In this document: in pieces, positions 1-6,414 of the stretch
Layout of the letters: each line of letters opens with the position of its first letter
Position numbering within the stretch: position 1 is the first letter of the stretch
From: Candidatus Pacearchaeota archaeon
Lineage (GTDB): Archaea; Nanoarchaeota; Nanoarchaeia; Pacearchaeales; GW2011-AR1
Assembly: GCA_002690445.1 (NCBI GenBank)
Contig: NZER01000451.1
Location: 1 to 9,771, forward strand
Direction: 5' to 3'
Length of the DNA: 9,771 nt
Translations under genes and position numbers: made by a program
The notes under the pieces: generated by a model
Told to the model about the DNA's origin: nothing
The model's input: the letters and a program-made list of their open reading frames with translations, nothing else
The model's database searches: none

Positions 1-254
1 AGGAAGCTCTCCAACCGGTGGCATAAGTCCCACCGCGTCCTACTCTGGATGCTCGTTAAAGAGCTAGGGCGACGACAGCGAGCAAAAAACTGGAGCACGT
101 AAGGGAGCCCAGTATAAATTTATTATGTCCTTTACAACCTCGTGTAGGCCGTTTGTCGGTGACATGCCAAGCGAGTATTAACACCGACTAAGCTTGTAGT
201 ATATCTGAGCAGATGGCTCTAAAGACGTGGGTTCGACTCCCACCGCCTCCACCA
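1..254 (+). ncRNA. ssrA: tmRNA (transfer-messenger RNA), 3' portion; 5' end outside window
   Basis: tmRNA rescues stalled ribosomes by acting first as an alanyl-tRNA and then as a short mRNA for a degradation tag. The 3' tRNA-like part is clear. A perfect 5-bp T stem (227-231 with 239-243) closes loop TTCGACT, followed by acceptor strand CGCCTCC, A and encoded CCA ending at 254. Just upstream, GACTAAGCTTGTAGTA (186-201) closely matches the conserved tmRNA segment GACTAAGCATGTAGTA. Helices 139-142/172-175 (CTCG/CGAG) and 155-161/182-188 (GTCGGTG/CACCGAC) interleave as an H-type pseudoknot, as expected for PK4. Further upstream, 5-10/60-65, 17-21/30-34 and 35-40/47-52 can pair. The tag reading frame and 5' acceptor strand are not visible and probably lie just before position 1. 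It looks like a one-piece tmRNA. Whether it belongs to a phage or to a host next to an inserted element cannot be decided here. Confidence 0.92.
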
Positions 255-259
255 ATTTT

Positions 260-336
260 AAAGCCTGAGCGTAGTGTGAGCTTGCACGCCTTCGCGCGTA
301 GGAGGACCGGAGTAGCTAACCGGCGCTCAGGCTTTT
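260..336 (+). terminator. Large branched hairpin plus T-run after tmRNA; probable intrinsic terminator or structured RNA
   Basis: Positions 260-271 pair perfectly with 324-335 (12 bp; AAAGCCTGAGCG with CGCTCAGGCTTT), followed by TTTTCT. A long GC-rich stem running into Ts directly after tmRNA fits a Rho-independent terminator. The enclosed 52 nt are unusual for one: they can form three more helices, 274-278/283-287 (or 276-278/285-287), 286-289/296-299 and 307-310/320-323, giving a cloverleaf-like outline. The second overlaps the first by two bases, so slippage is needed. It lacks T-loop and anticodon features and is not a tRNA. Confidence 0.65.
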
Positions 337-343
337 CTAAAAA

Positions 344-1117
344 ATGAGAAACATAACAATTTACTTTCCTTTTTATAATCAGCACAATGCTCTAAGGTTT
401 AATCTAGAATTGTACTCTTCTTTTAGTGAAGAGGTAAGGGAGTGTTTTAATCTCTTAATTGTTGACGATGGCTCACAAAAAGAGCAAGCTTTCCAGTTAG
501 CAAAGGACTACGTTGATATATTAAATTTAAATTTGTATAAAATTCACGTAGACATACCTTGGAATCAAGGGGCAGCAAACAACATAGCTTTCAAAGAATC
601 GAAAAACGAATGGATACTAAAAACAGGCATAGATTGGATAATAAAAGAAGACGATCTAAGGATAATACTAGAATCTCCACATCACCTTTTCCTTAACGGA
701 TTCGGTTATTTCTTTCATGGTCAACAAGTTAGCTGCTGCCCGCCGTTTGCTGTTTGCGGTGAACAAGTCAGCCCTCCAGACATTTTTGTTTTAAACAAGG
801 AAGGGTACTGGAAAACAGGTGGATACAATGAATATCTCTGCGGTAACTACGGTGATGATTTCGAGTTCAGGCCACGCCTATACGAAAAAATCTACCCAGA
901 GCTATGGGGTTTGTACATGAGCGAAGTTGTTGATGATCAACACCCAGACGACTGGCAGGACGACCCCAACGGCGGTCCCCGTTGCCCCATTCAATCGGAG
1001 CGTCGTCCGTATAGCACTATAGGTCTAGAAAGAAATGTTGACATAAATTTGGCTAAATCCGCCGACCCAAACAAACCATTCTGGACATTTCAAAATAGCT
1101 ATACTAAATTAATTTAA
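344..1117 (+). CDS. Family 2-like (GT-A fold) glycosyltransferase
   Basis: Likely transfers a sugar from a nucleotide donor to an acceptor; the acceptor is unknown and could be phage DNA, a virion protein or host surface glycan. The N-terminus has the GT-A opening, a hydrophobic strand at residues 3-9 and LLIVDDGS near 37-44. A second block, WNQGAANNIAF (73-83), matches the usual position of the 'N.G.a.ArN.g' region. The segment normally holding the DXD metal motif reads TGIDWII (94-100), a degenerate version. The C-terminal acceptor motif is clear: GGYNEYLCGNYGDDFEFRPR (159-178), as in galactosyltransferase-type C-terminal domains, with DDQH (197-200) offering a late metal-binding histidine. 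At 257 aa it is a compact single domain. No ribosome-binding site precedes the ATG, which lies only 7 nt after the upstream hairpin, so its promoter is not obvious. Its TAA shares a base with the next ATG. Confidence 0.8.
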   Translation: MRNITIYFPFYNQHNALRFNLELYSSFSEEVRECFNLLIVDDGSQKEQAFQLAKDYVDILNLNLYKIHVDIPWNQGAANNIAFKESKNEWILKTGIDWIIKEDDLRIILESPHHLFLNGFGYFFHGQQVSCCPPFAVCGEQVSPPDIFVLNKEGYWKTGGYNEYLCGNYGDDFEFRPRLYEKIYPELWGLYMSEVVDDQHPDDWQDDPNGGPRCPIQSERRPYSTIGLERNVDINLAKSADPNKPFWTFQNSYTKLI

Positions 1118-1533
1118 TGAGGCTGCTCAACATACATGGAAGACCGCAAAACAAAAGCGTATCTAAATACCTCATAGACTGGAACAAAAAGTCAAGATCC
1201 AAACTTCAAAAAAAAGTAAAAGACTTCCTCAAGCCCCATTGGCTTTCCCACATAGTGTATGAAGAGTTCCCCGTGTACGGAACCAGACTCAAAGTAGACA
1301 TTCTAAACGCGACAATCAAAGTTGCCGTAGAGGTAAACGGCCCACAGCACTCTTCCTTTAATAAGTTTTTTCACGGTAACTCAAGAGCGAAGTACCTTGC
1401 TTCAATTAAAAGAGACTGGGAAAAGGCTAAGTGGCTCGAAAAAAACGGGTACAAACTGATAGAACTAGAAGAAAGTGACTTAGAAAACCTATCTAAAAAG
1501 TCCATTGAAACTACATTTGGGATAAAGATTTAA
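1117..1533 (+). CDS. Small PD-(D/E)XK nuclease, DUF559/Vsr-like
   Basis: Probably a metal-dependent DNA endonuclease of the restriction-endonuclease-like fold, related to DUF559 and very-short-patch-repair enzymes. The core reads as YEEFPVYGTRLKVDI (48-62), then IKVAVEVNGPQHS (67-79), giving an acidic residue (D61) followed by an E-X-N variant of the E-X-K motif (E72, N74). A conserved-type RD (99-100) follows, and the tail EKNGYKLIEL (108-117) is the 'L...Gy.vi.l' strand typical of this group. The basic N-terminus (1-40) could bind DNA. It starts on the last base of the glycosyltransferase stop codon (TAATG), so translational coupling is likely. In a phage it could serve recombination, DNA repair or degradation of host DNA; nothing here separates these. 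No terminator hairpin follows, only a T-run (1534-1540). Confidence 0.65.
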   Translation: MRLLNIHGRPQNKSVSKYLIDWNKKSRSKLQKKVKDFLKPHWLSHIVYEEFPVYGTRLKVDILNATIKVAVEVNGPQHSSFNKFFHGNSRAKYLASIKRDWEKAKWLEKNGYKLIELEESDLENLSKKSIETTFGIKI

Positions 1534-1541
1534 TTTTTTTA

Positions 1542-1569
1542 TTGCCTCTAATAAAAATTCCCGTATACT
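1542..1569 (+). promoter_or_regulatory. Sigma70-like promoter for the replication genes
   Basis: TTGCCT (1542-1547) and TATACT (1564-1569) are separated by 16 nt, matching the sigma70 -35 and -10 consensus at 4/6 and 5/6 positions. The predicted start, near 1576, leaves an untranslated leader of about 85 nt before the helicase ATG. It occupies the longest non-coding gap in the window apart from the RNA region. Host sigma factor preference is unknown, so this is a motif match only. Confidence 0.55.
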
Positions 1570-1603
1570 CAGTACATGCAAACAAACGACAACAATACTG
1601 AGT
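1567..1603 (+). repeat. 8-bp inverted repeat over -10 box and start site (operator or leader hairpin)
   Basis: ACTCAGTA (1567-1574) and TACTGAGT (1596-1603) are perfect inverted repeats with a 21-nt spacer that is rich in A and C and poor in structure. The left arm covers the end of the predicted -10 hexamer and the start site. This is where a repressor dimer would block transcription; alternatively the transcript could form a hairpin at its 5' end. Confidence 0.5.
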
Positions 1604-1641
1604 GGTGTAACAAGACAGAAACAAGCAGGGAGGGAGTCGAG

Positions 1642-1743
1642 ATGAAAGGCAGTAATAAATATGGAACAAATATATTCGATACAGATAGAAAGACACGTGC
1701 TAGGCGGGCTAATCAAAAACCCCAAACTTTTCGCAGACATTGA
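1642..1743 (+). CDS. Possible 33-aa leader peptide overlapping the helicase start
   Basis: An ATG at 1642 opens a 33-codon frame ending at TGA 1741-1743. It is preceded at good spacing by the best Shine-Dalgarno-like sequence in the window, GGGAGGGAG (1628-1636), 5 nt before the ATG. The peptide is basic (Lys and Arg rich, ending FRRH) and has no recognised motif. It overlaps the helicase gene by 83 nt in another frame. It could be a translated leader that tunes helicase expression, or the strong site could be fortuitous and feed the helicase ATG 19 nt downstream. Low confidence. Confidence 0.25.
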   Translation: MKGSNKYGTNIFDTDRKTRARRANQKPQTFRRH

Positions 1744-3148
1744 GAGATACATCTCTGAAAAAGACTTTATAAACGAAGTTCATCAAACCATCTTTTGTGT
1801 ACTAAGAAGTACGATAATTAAAAACGAAAGCGTCGATACAGTAATTGTCGCTGAAAAAATAAAAAACATCGGTATATCCTTCAAGGATGATATTAATATT
1901 TATGATTATTTAGAATCAATTTCTTTCGTATCAATAAATGTCAAAGGCTTAATGGAAGCCGCGCAGGAACTCGCCAAGCTAACAGTCAGAAGAAATGTTT
2001 ACAATAAGTGTGATGAAATAAAAAAATACCTAAAGGAAAATGGTGAAAAAAACATTGACGAGATCGTAAGCGAAGTAGATACACTATATGGCGATGAACT
2101 TAAAGAAATAGAAACAGCAGAGAAAGATCCAGAACTACTCTTAAACGACATAGAGTCTCTAGTAGAAGAAAGGGGCGACAATCCCTGCGAAGAATCCGGA
2201 TTTGCTACGCCTTACCCAGAATTCAACAGAATGTATGGAGGGCTACGTCCGGGGAACTTATACGCGATTGTTGCTAGACCCGGCCAAGGTAAATCTACCT
2301 TCATAGCTGATCTGTGCAGAAAGATAGCAGAAAAAGGTAAAGTAAAAGCCCTCCTGCTAGATACAGAAATGGAGACGGAAGACGTAAAATTTAGAATAGC
2401 TTCAGCGCTTAGCGGGGTATCCCTTTGGCACCTTGAAACAGGCAACTGGAAGAGAAACTCGGAGTTAATAGAGAAAGTTAGAGCCGCTTTTAAAAAAATA
2501 AGTAATTGCGAATTTTACCACTACCCAGTAGGAAATAAAAACATCGACCAACTATGTTCGTTCGTACGTAGGTGGGCTATGACTCACGTCGGTAGAGGAA
2601 ACCCGTTTATCCTAGGGTATGATTACATAAAGCTTACAGGAGAAAGAGTTGGAAACAACTGGGCAGAGTACCAAGCGATAGGAGACAAAGTCGACAAGCT
2701 CAAGAAACTTGCAGAAGAACTAGAATGCCCAATAGTTACAGCAATGCAAATGAACCGAAGTGGAGAAAATTTCAACAGACGCGGAGGCGCAGTCATCGAT
2801 GATAGCTCCGCAATTGCCCAATCCGACCGTCTTCAATGGTTTGCGTCATTCGTTGGAATTTTTAGGAGAAAAACCGTAGATGAGCTTGCTAATGACGGAG
2901 AAGAGTTTGGAACGCATAAGCTTATTACTCTTAAAACAAGATTCCAAGGTAAAGATGCAGCCGGACACCATGATCTAGTAAGAAGAACTGACGAAAACGG
3001 TAATGTAAGATTTGAAAATAACTTTCTTAACTTTACTGTAAGAAATTTTAACGTTGAGGAATCTGGCAGTGCTGCTGATATTGCGGCTAGAGAAAGAATG
3101 CAGTATTCTTTAGAAGACGAAAGCAACCAAGACGGTGACGTAATATAA
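1661..3148 (+). CDS. Replicative DNA helicase, DnaB/gp41 family
   Basis: A hexameric 5'-3' helicase that unwinds DNA at the phage replication fork and recruits the primase. The N-terminal helical domain (about 5-110) starts SIQIERHVLGGLIKNP, the usual DnaB opening. The RecA-like domain follows: GGLRPGNLYAIVARPGQGKS (193-212) with Walker A lysine K211 and S212, DTEM (234-237) with the catalytic-glutamate position E236, Walker B strand FILGYDYIKL (316-325) with D321, and ECPIVTAMQMNRSG (355-368) as the sensor region. SSAIAQSDRL (382-391) and LKTRFQGK (424-431) match the late DnaB motifs supplying the arginine finger. Length (495 aa) is normal. An in-frame TGA at 1643 excludes an upstream extension; a weak AAAGG lies 11 nt before the ATG. 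The primase ATG directly follows its stop codon, so the pair is probably co-expressed. Confidence 0.93.
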   Translation: MEQIYSIQIERHVLGGLIKNPKLFADIERYISEKDFINEVHQTIFCVLRSTIIKNESVDTVIVAEKIKNIGISFKDDINIYDYLESISFVSINVKGLMEAAQELAKLTVRRNVYNKCDEIKKYLKENGEKNIDEIVSEVDTLYGDELKEIETAEKDPELLLNDIESLVEERGDNPCEESGFATPYPEFNRMYGGLRPGNLYAIVARPGQGKSTFIADLCRKIAEKGKVKALLLDTEMETEDVKFRIASALSGVSLWHLETGNWKRNSELIEKVRAAFKKISNCEFYHYPVGNKNIDQLCSFVRRWAMTHVGRGNPFILGYDYIKLTGERVGNNWAEYQAIGDKVDKLKKLAEELECPIVTAMQMNRSGENFNRRGGAVIDDSSAIAQSDRLQWFASFVGIFRRKTVDELANDGEEFGTHKLITLKTRFQGKDAAGHHDLVRRTDENGNVRFENNFLNFTVRNFNVEESGSAADIAARERMQYSLEDESNQDGDVI

Positions 3149-4072
3149 ATGGACTTTAAAAATATCCTCCTAGACGTTGGGTATTCCAACATAAAAGATA
3201 ACGGAAGGGAATTCCGAATGAAACCTATGTATCGGGATTCCAGTAGCGATACGGTGCTTTCCGTCAGGAAGGATACGGGCCACTTTATTGATTTCAGTAA
3301 GCAAATTAGCGGTTCGTTTGAACATTTAATACAACTTTCCATGGGGCTAAAGACCATAGAGGAAGCTAAGGTTGTTCTTAAAGATAAATGGGAAGTCAGT
3401 GGCGAAATCAAAAGAGAGCACAGACCCCCCGTCTCAGGCATTAAAATTTTCCCAAGTTCCTACCTCGAAAAAGTAGTTCCAGATCATTCTTATTGGGAAA
3501 GTCGCAATGTATCAAAGCAAACGCTAGAGCTCTTTAAGGGTGGGGTTGTTCACAACGGAACAATGGCCAACAGGTATGTTTTTCCAATTTTTAATTCCAA
3601 GGAGGAGCTAATAGGAGTAACAGGAAGATACACTAAAGAAATTCCTGAAGGAAAAAGTACCCCCAAGTGGCTGCACAGAGGGAAGACGTCAGAATGGAAA
3701 TACCCCCTTCAAGTAAACCACAAAGCCCTTAAAGAAAAAAAAGAAATCATCCTGATTGAAAGCATTGGAGATATGCTTGCCCTGTGGGAGTGCGAGATTA
3801 AAAATACTATAGTAGTTTTTGGACTAAACATAAGTCCTTCCCTTATTAGTTTATTAATTAAGTTAGATCCTAATAAAATTTTTGTATCTTTTAACGATGA
3901 CTCAGATAATAATAGCGCAGGGAACAAAGGTGTTGAGGCTGCCGTAAGAAAACTTAAAAATTATTTTGACCCCCATCAAATCCAAGTGGCTTTTCCTACC
4001 AAAAATGACTTCGGGGATATGAGCAGAGAAGAGATATTGGAATGGAAAGAGATAAATATCTTAAAGAAATAG
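3149..4072 (+). CDS. DNA primase with TOPRIM domain; N-terminal zinc-ribbon region lacks cysteines
   Basis: Synthesises RNA primers for replication and is expected to work with the adjacent helicase. The TOPRIM core is visible: IILIESIGDMLALWE (200-214) with the catalytic glutamate E204, VVFGLNIS (222-229), and the metal-binding block FVSFNDDSDNNSAGNKG (245-261), where D251-X-D253 and G258 fit 'D.D.aG..g'; TKNDFGDM (284-291) is the later acidic segment. The part before it (about 130-190: NRYVFPIFNSKEELIGVTGR) matches the usual pre-TOPRIM subdomain. Residues 22-62 align by eye with the CHC2 zinc ribbon of DnaG-type primases (FRMKPMYRDSSSDTVLSV, then GHFIDFS, then SFEHLIQ), yet the zinc-binding cysteines are gone. 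The whole protein has a single cysteine (C215). It is 307 aa, starts immediately after the helicase stop codon, and its 3' end overlaps the next gene by 31 nt. Confidence 0.82.
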   Translation: MDFKNILLDVGYSNIKDNGREFRMKPMYRDSSSDTVLSVRKDTGHFIDFSKQISGSFEHLIQLSMGLKTIEEAKVVLKDKWEVSGEIKREHRPPVSGIKIFPSSYLEKVVPDHSYWESRNVSKQTLELFKGGVVHNGTMANRYVFPIFNSKEELIGVTGRYTKEIPEGKSTPKWLHRGKTSEWKYPLQVNHKALKEKKEIILIESIGDMLALWECEIKNTIVVFGLNISPSLISLLIKLDPNKIFVSFNDDSDNNSAGNKGVEAAVRKLKNYFDPHQIQVAFPTKNDFGDMSREEILEWKEINILKK

Positions 4073-4317
4073 AACTTACGCTCGCTGAGATCGTAAAAGA
4101 AGAAGACTCTGTAAAAATAATCAAACGATGCCTAGAAAAACGGGAAGAAGAACTGTCTTTTAATTCTTTTAGATACGGAAGAAGCCTAGGAGAAAACTAT
4201 TCCATAGGGTATAACTCTAAATCTGGGGAAGAATATTACAATGAAATAATTAAAGTTAAAAAGATAAGAAACTTAGTTGACTATCTCCTCCTACTAGCGC
4301 AAAATAAAGACAACTAA
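4042..4317 (+). CDS. Small charged protein of unknown function, replication operon
   Basis: Not recognised. The 91-aa product is acidic and helical in its first 36 residues (LKEIELTLAEIVKEED, then VKIIKRCLEKREEEL), has a Tyr/Gly/Ser-rich middle (FRYGRSLGENYSIGYNSKSG, 43-62) and ends in another helix (NEIIKVKKIRNLVDYLLLLA). There is no signal peptide or membrane segment. The ATG lies inside the primase gene (31-nt overlap, different frame), implying coupled translation and perhaps a replication accessory role. The overlap, a complete frame and the tight 3-nt gap to the next gene are the reasons to accept it as real. Confidence 0.6.
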   Translation: MERDKYLKEIELTLAEIVKEEDSVKIIKRCLEKREEELSFNSFRYGRSLGENYSIGYNSKSGEEYYNEIIKVKKIRNLVDYLLLLAQNKDN

Positions 4318-4320
4318 AAC

Positions 4321-4872
4321 ATGAGACTAGACCACATAGCTTATAGGACAAACGATAGATATAAGACCGCATCCTTTATTCAAGAAGCTTTTGGATACAA
4401 AATTGGGACAGAATTTCAAATCGAATTCGACGACAAGTCTAAGGCCGACTGCCTAGCTCTAGTTCCGCCAGAAACAAGACATCCAGATACAGCGCTTTGG
4501 ACTTATCATGCCTTACAAGCTGGCCCCTATGCCCCCATTAAAGCAGAGTATCATGCTCCTCCTGAGATTTTCGTTAGTGATGGTAGCGAAGGCTCAATTG
4601 TTGGAGACTGGGTAGCCGAAAGAGGAAATGTCGGCGGCATCCATCACATGGCCTACCAAGTAGAGGACGTAGAAGCAACCATGAACGAGTGGAAAGAAAA
4701 AGGATACGCGGAATTTTATTCCGAAAAGCCAATCACCTGCAAAGACCCCAACCTAACGCAGGTTTTCACCAAACCATCACAACTAACAGGAGTAATATAT
4801 GAATTCATTAATAGAGAAGGCGCTGGGTTCTGCAAAGACAGCGTTAAAGAGCTTATGGAATCAACCAAATAA
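4321..4872 (+). CDS. VOC-superfamily protein resembling the catalytic half of 4-hydroxyphenylpyruvate dioxygenase
   Basis: A vicinal-oxygen-chelate (glyoxalase/dioxygenase) protein of two beta-alpha-beta-beta-beta modules in 183 aa. Module one opens LDHIAYRTND (3-12) and module two GGIHHMAYQVEDVEATMNEW (105-124). The C-terminus LTQVFTKPSQLTGVIYEFIN (145-164), then REGAGFCKDSVKEL, closely follows the HPPD pattern 'lLQiFTkp...tlFfEiIqR.Ga.GFG.gnfk.L'. By that match the likely Fe(II) ligands are H5, H109 and E161. Full HPPD has an additional non-catalytic N-terminal half of roughly equal size, which is absent. The reaction is therefore probably an iron-dependent oxygenation of an aromatic or 2-oxo acid, or another VOC reaction; the substrate cannot be read. 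There is no Shine-Dalgarno sequence, and the aldehyde dehydrogenase ATG follows 10 nt after its stop, which suggests a shared pathway. Confidence 0.75.
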   Translation: MRLDHIAYRTNDRYKTASFIQEAFGYKIGTEFQIEFDDKSKADCLALVPPETRHPDTALWTYHALQAGPYAPIKAEYHAPPEIFVSDGSEGSIVGDWVAERGNVGGIHHMAYQVEDVEATMNEWKEKGYAEFYSEKPITCKDPNLTQVFTKPSQLTGVIYEFINREGAGFCKDSVKELMESTK

Positions 4873-4882
4873 TTATCATTTC

Positions 4883-6412
4883 ATGAACTTCGAAGGCAGA
4901 AATTATATCAACGGCAAGTGGAAAGCCACTGCAGAAATGTACACCAAACTAAACCCTGCTACCGGCAAAGCACAAGGGGCGTTTCCCCTAAGCGGTCACA
5001 CGGAAGTGGAGATGGCGGTGGAGTCTGCGCGTAGAACTTTTCATAAATGGAAAAAAGTAAGCCGCTTTGTCCGTTCAGACTACATGTATAAAGTAGCTCA
5101 AATAATTGAACGCCGAAGAGAGGAGCTCGCAACCGTAATTTCCTTAGAGACAGGCAAAAACTACAACGAATCCATAGCGGAGGTAAATGAAGCTTTACAT
5201 ATGGCTCAGTTTGCGTTTAGTTCTGGTAGATATTCCCACGGCGAAGCAGTTGCGTCTGAGATAGAAGATAAAGATTGTTATATGCTGCGCAAACCGAAGG
5301 GTGTAATAGCTATTATATCTCCGTTTAATTTTCCATTAGCAATTGGAGCATATTGGTGCGCGGCACCAGCAATTGTAGAGGGAAATACGGTAGTAATTAA
5401 ACCTAGTGAAGATGCACCAATGTCAACCCAAATGGCTGTCGAGATTTATAAGGAAGCTGGTCTCCCTGATGGAGTTGTTAGCTTGGTGCATGGGGTTGGT
5501 TGTACTGGTGATCTCTTGGCTCGCGCTGATGTGGATCATATTTGTTTTACTGGTTCTGCCGAAGTTGGTCAACACGTTAGAAAAGTAGCAGCCGAAAGTT
5601 GGCACAAGACGACCTCATGCGAAATGGGCAGCAAGTCTGCCTGTATTATATTTGATGATGTCGAAGCTAAACTTGCCCTAGAAGCAGCCATTGCAAGCGC
5701 GCACAAGCTCTCTGGGCAACGTTGTGTTTCTTCAGGCAGAATGATAGTACAAAGATCCATTGTAGACCAATTCGCTAAAGACTTTGCCAGTGCTGCGTCT
5801 AACCTAAAAACAGGAAACCCTTTTGAAAAGGTAGTTAGCACCTCTGGCACACCAGACGCCGTTGGCTGGGTAGAATACAAGCCAGATGAGTCCATGAACT
5901 ATGGCCCTCTAATTAATCAACAAGGTTTCGAAAAAGTTAAAAAATATAACGACATGGTCCTAGCTGACGCAGAAGCAGAGGTTTTACTTGAACCTAAATA
6001 TGAGACTATAAATGATAGAGCATTTTTCTCTTCTTTTATGGTTTACAAAACCGAGTGGCGTGATGTACCTTATCTAAAGAATGAAGTGTTTGGGCCTCAC
6101 GTTGCTATTATTCCTTTTGACGATCTCGATGACGCCATTCGTATCTATAATGATACTGATTACGGGCTTGCGGTTGGTGTGCTTACGAACGATTTTAGAA
6201 AAGCACGAGTCTTACGGGACGAATGTGAAGCGGGAATGATTTACTGGAACGGTGGGTCCATTGCCGCAGAGTCACATCTTTCTTTCGGAGGCGTAAAGAA
6301 ATCTGGCAACGGATTTCCAAGCGCAGCCAGAACATACAGAGCAGTAACCCACGAAGTTAGCTGGACGGTAAACCACGCCGACAAGCTAACCTTCCCACAA
6401 GGAATGAAATAA
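4883..6412 (+). CDS. NAD(P)-dependent aldehyde dehydrogenase
   Basis: Oxidises an aldehyde to its carboxylic acid with NAD(P)+. From the chosen ATG (509 aa), the superfamily hallmarks are complete: oxyanion-hole asparagine in ISPFNFP (N149), cofactor lysine in VVIKPSE (K173), Rossmann turn FTGSAEVG (222-229), general base in CEMGSKSA (E247), catalytic cysteine in SGQRCVSSGR (C281), and NEVFGP (400-405) with the cofactor-ribose glutamate E401. CEMGSKSA replaces the commoner ELGGK form. The region from NPFEKVV to NYGPLIN (312-343) is about 20 residues longer than in most relatives. An in-frame ATG at 4799 would add 28 residues but overlap the VOC gene; the 4883 start gives MNFEGRNYINGKW, a typical family N-terminus, just after the VOC stop. 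Semialdehyde dehydrogenases are plausible relatives, but the substrate is not determinable. Confidence 0.9.
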   Translation: MNFEGRNYINGKWKATAEMYTKLNPATGKAQGAFPLSGHTEVEMAVESARRTFHKWKKVSRFVRSDYMYKVAQIIERRREELATVISLETGKNYNESIAEVNEALHMAQFAFSSGRYSHGEAVASEIEDKDCYMLRKPKGVIAIISPFNFPLAIGAYWCAAPAIVEGNTVVIKPSEDAPMSTQMAVEIYKEAGLPDGVVSLVHGVGCTGDLLARADVDHICFTGSAEVGQHVRKVAAESWHKTTSCEMGSKSACIIFDDVEAKLALEAAIASAHKLSGQRCVSSGRMIVQRSIVDQFAKDFASAASNLKTGNPFEKVVSTSGTPDAVGWVEYKPDESMNYGPLINQQGFEKVKKYNDMVLADAEAEVLLEPKYETINDRAFFSSFMVYKTEWRDVPYLKNEVFGPHVAIIPFDDLDDAIRIYNDTDYGLAVGVLTNDFRKARVLRDECEAGMIYWNGGSIAAESHLSFGGVKKSGNGFPSAARTYRAVTHEVSWTVNHADKLTFPQGMK

Positions 6413-6414
6413 TT

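Noticed and set aside
1..343. Integration site (att) at the tmRNA 3' end
   Set aside because: tmRNA genes are common integration targets, but there is no integrase and no second copy of the tmRNA 3' end in the window, so it cannot be supported.
188..385. Minus-strand frame of 65 aa starting in the glycosyltransferase gene and reading across the tmRNA end (contains GGGGGSRTHVFRA)
   Set aside because: This is the familiar false translation of a tRNA-like T arm read backwards; the tmRNA and hairpin explain the sequence.
2833..3441. Long minus-strand frame (202 aa) opposite helicase and primase
   Set aside because: No motif, leucine/serine-rich antisense composition, and it lies opposite two genes with clear catalytic motifs.
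4799..4882. Upstream in-frame extension of the aldehyde dehydrogenase
   Set aside because: It would overlap the VOC gene by 74 nt and adds 28 residues not expected in the family; ATG 4883 fits the gene boundary and the typical N-terminus.
5406..5895. Alternative frames (60-108 aa, both strands) within the aldehyde dehydrogenase gene
   Set aside because: They lie inside a gene with complete catalytic motifs and show no features of their own.
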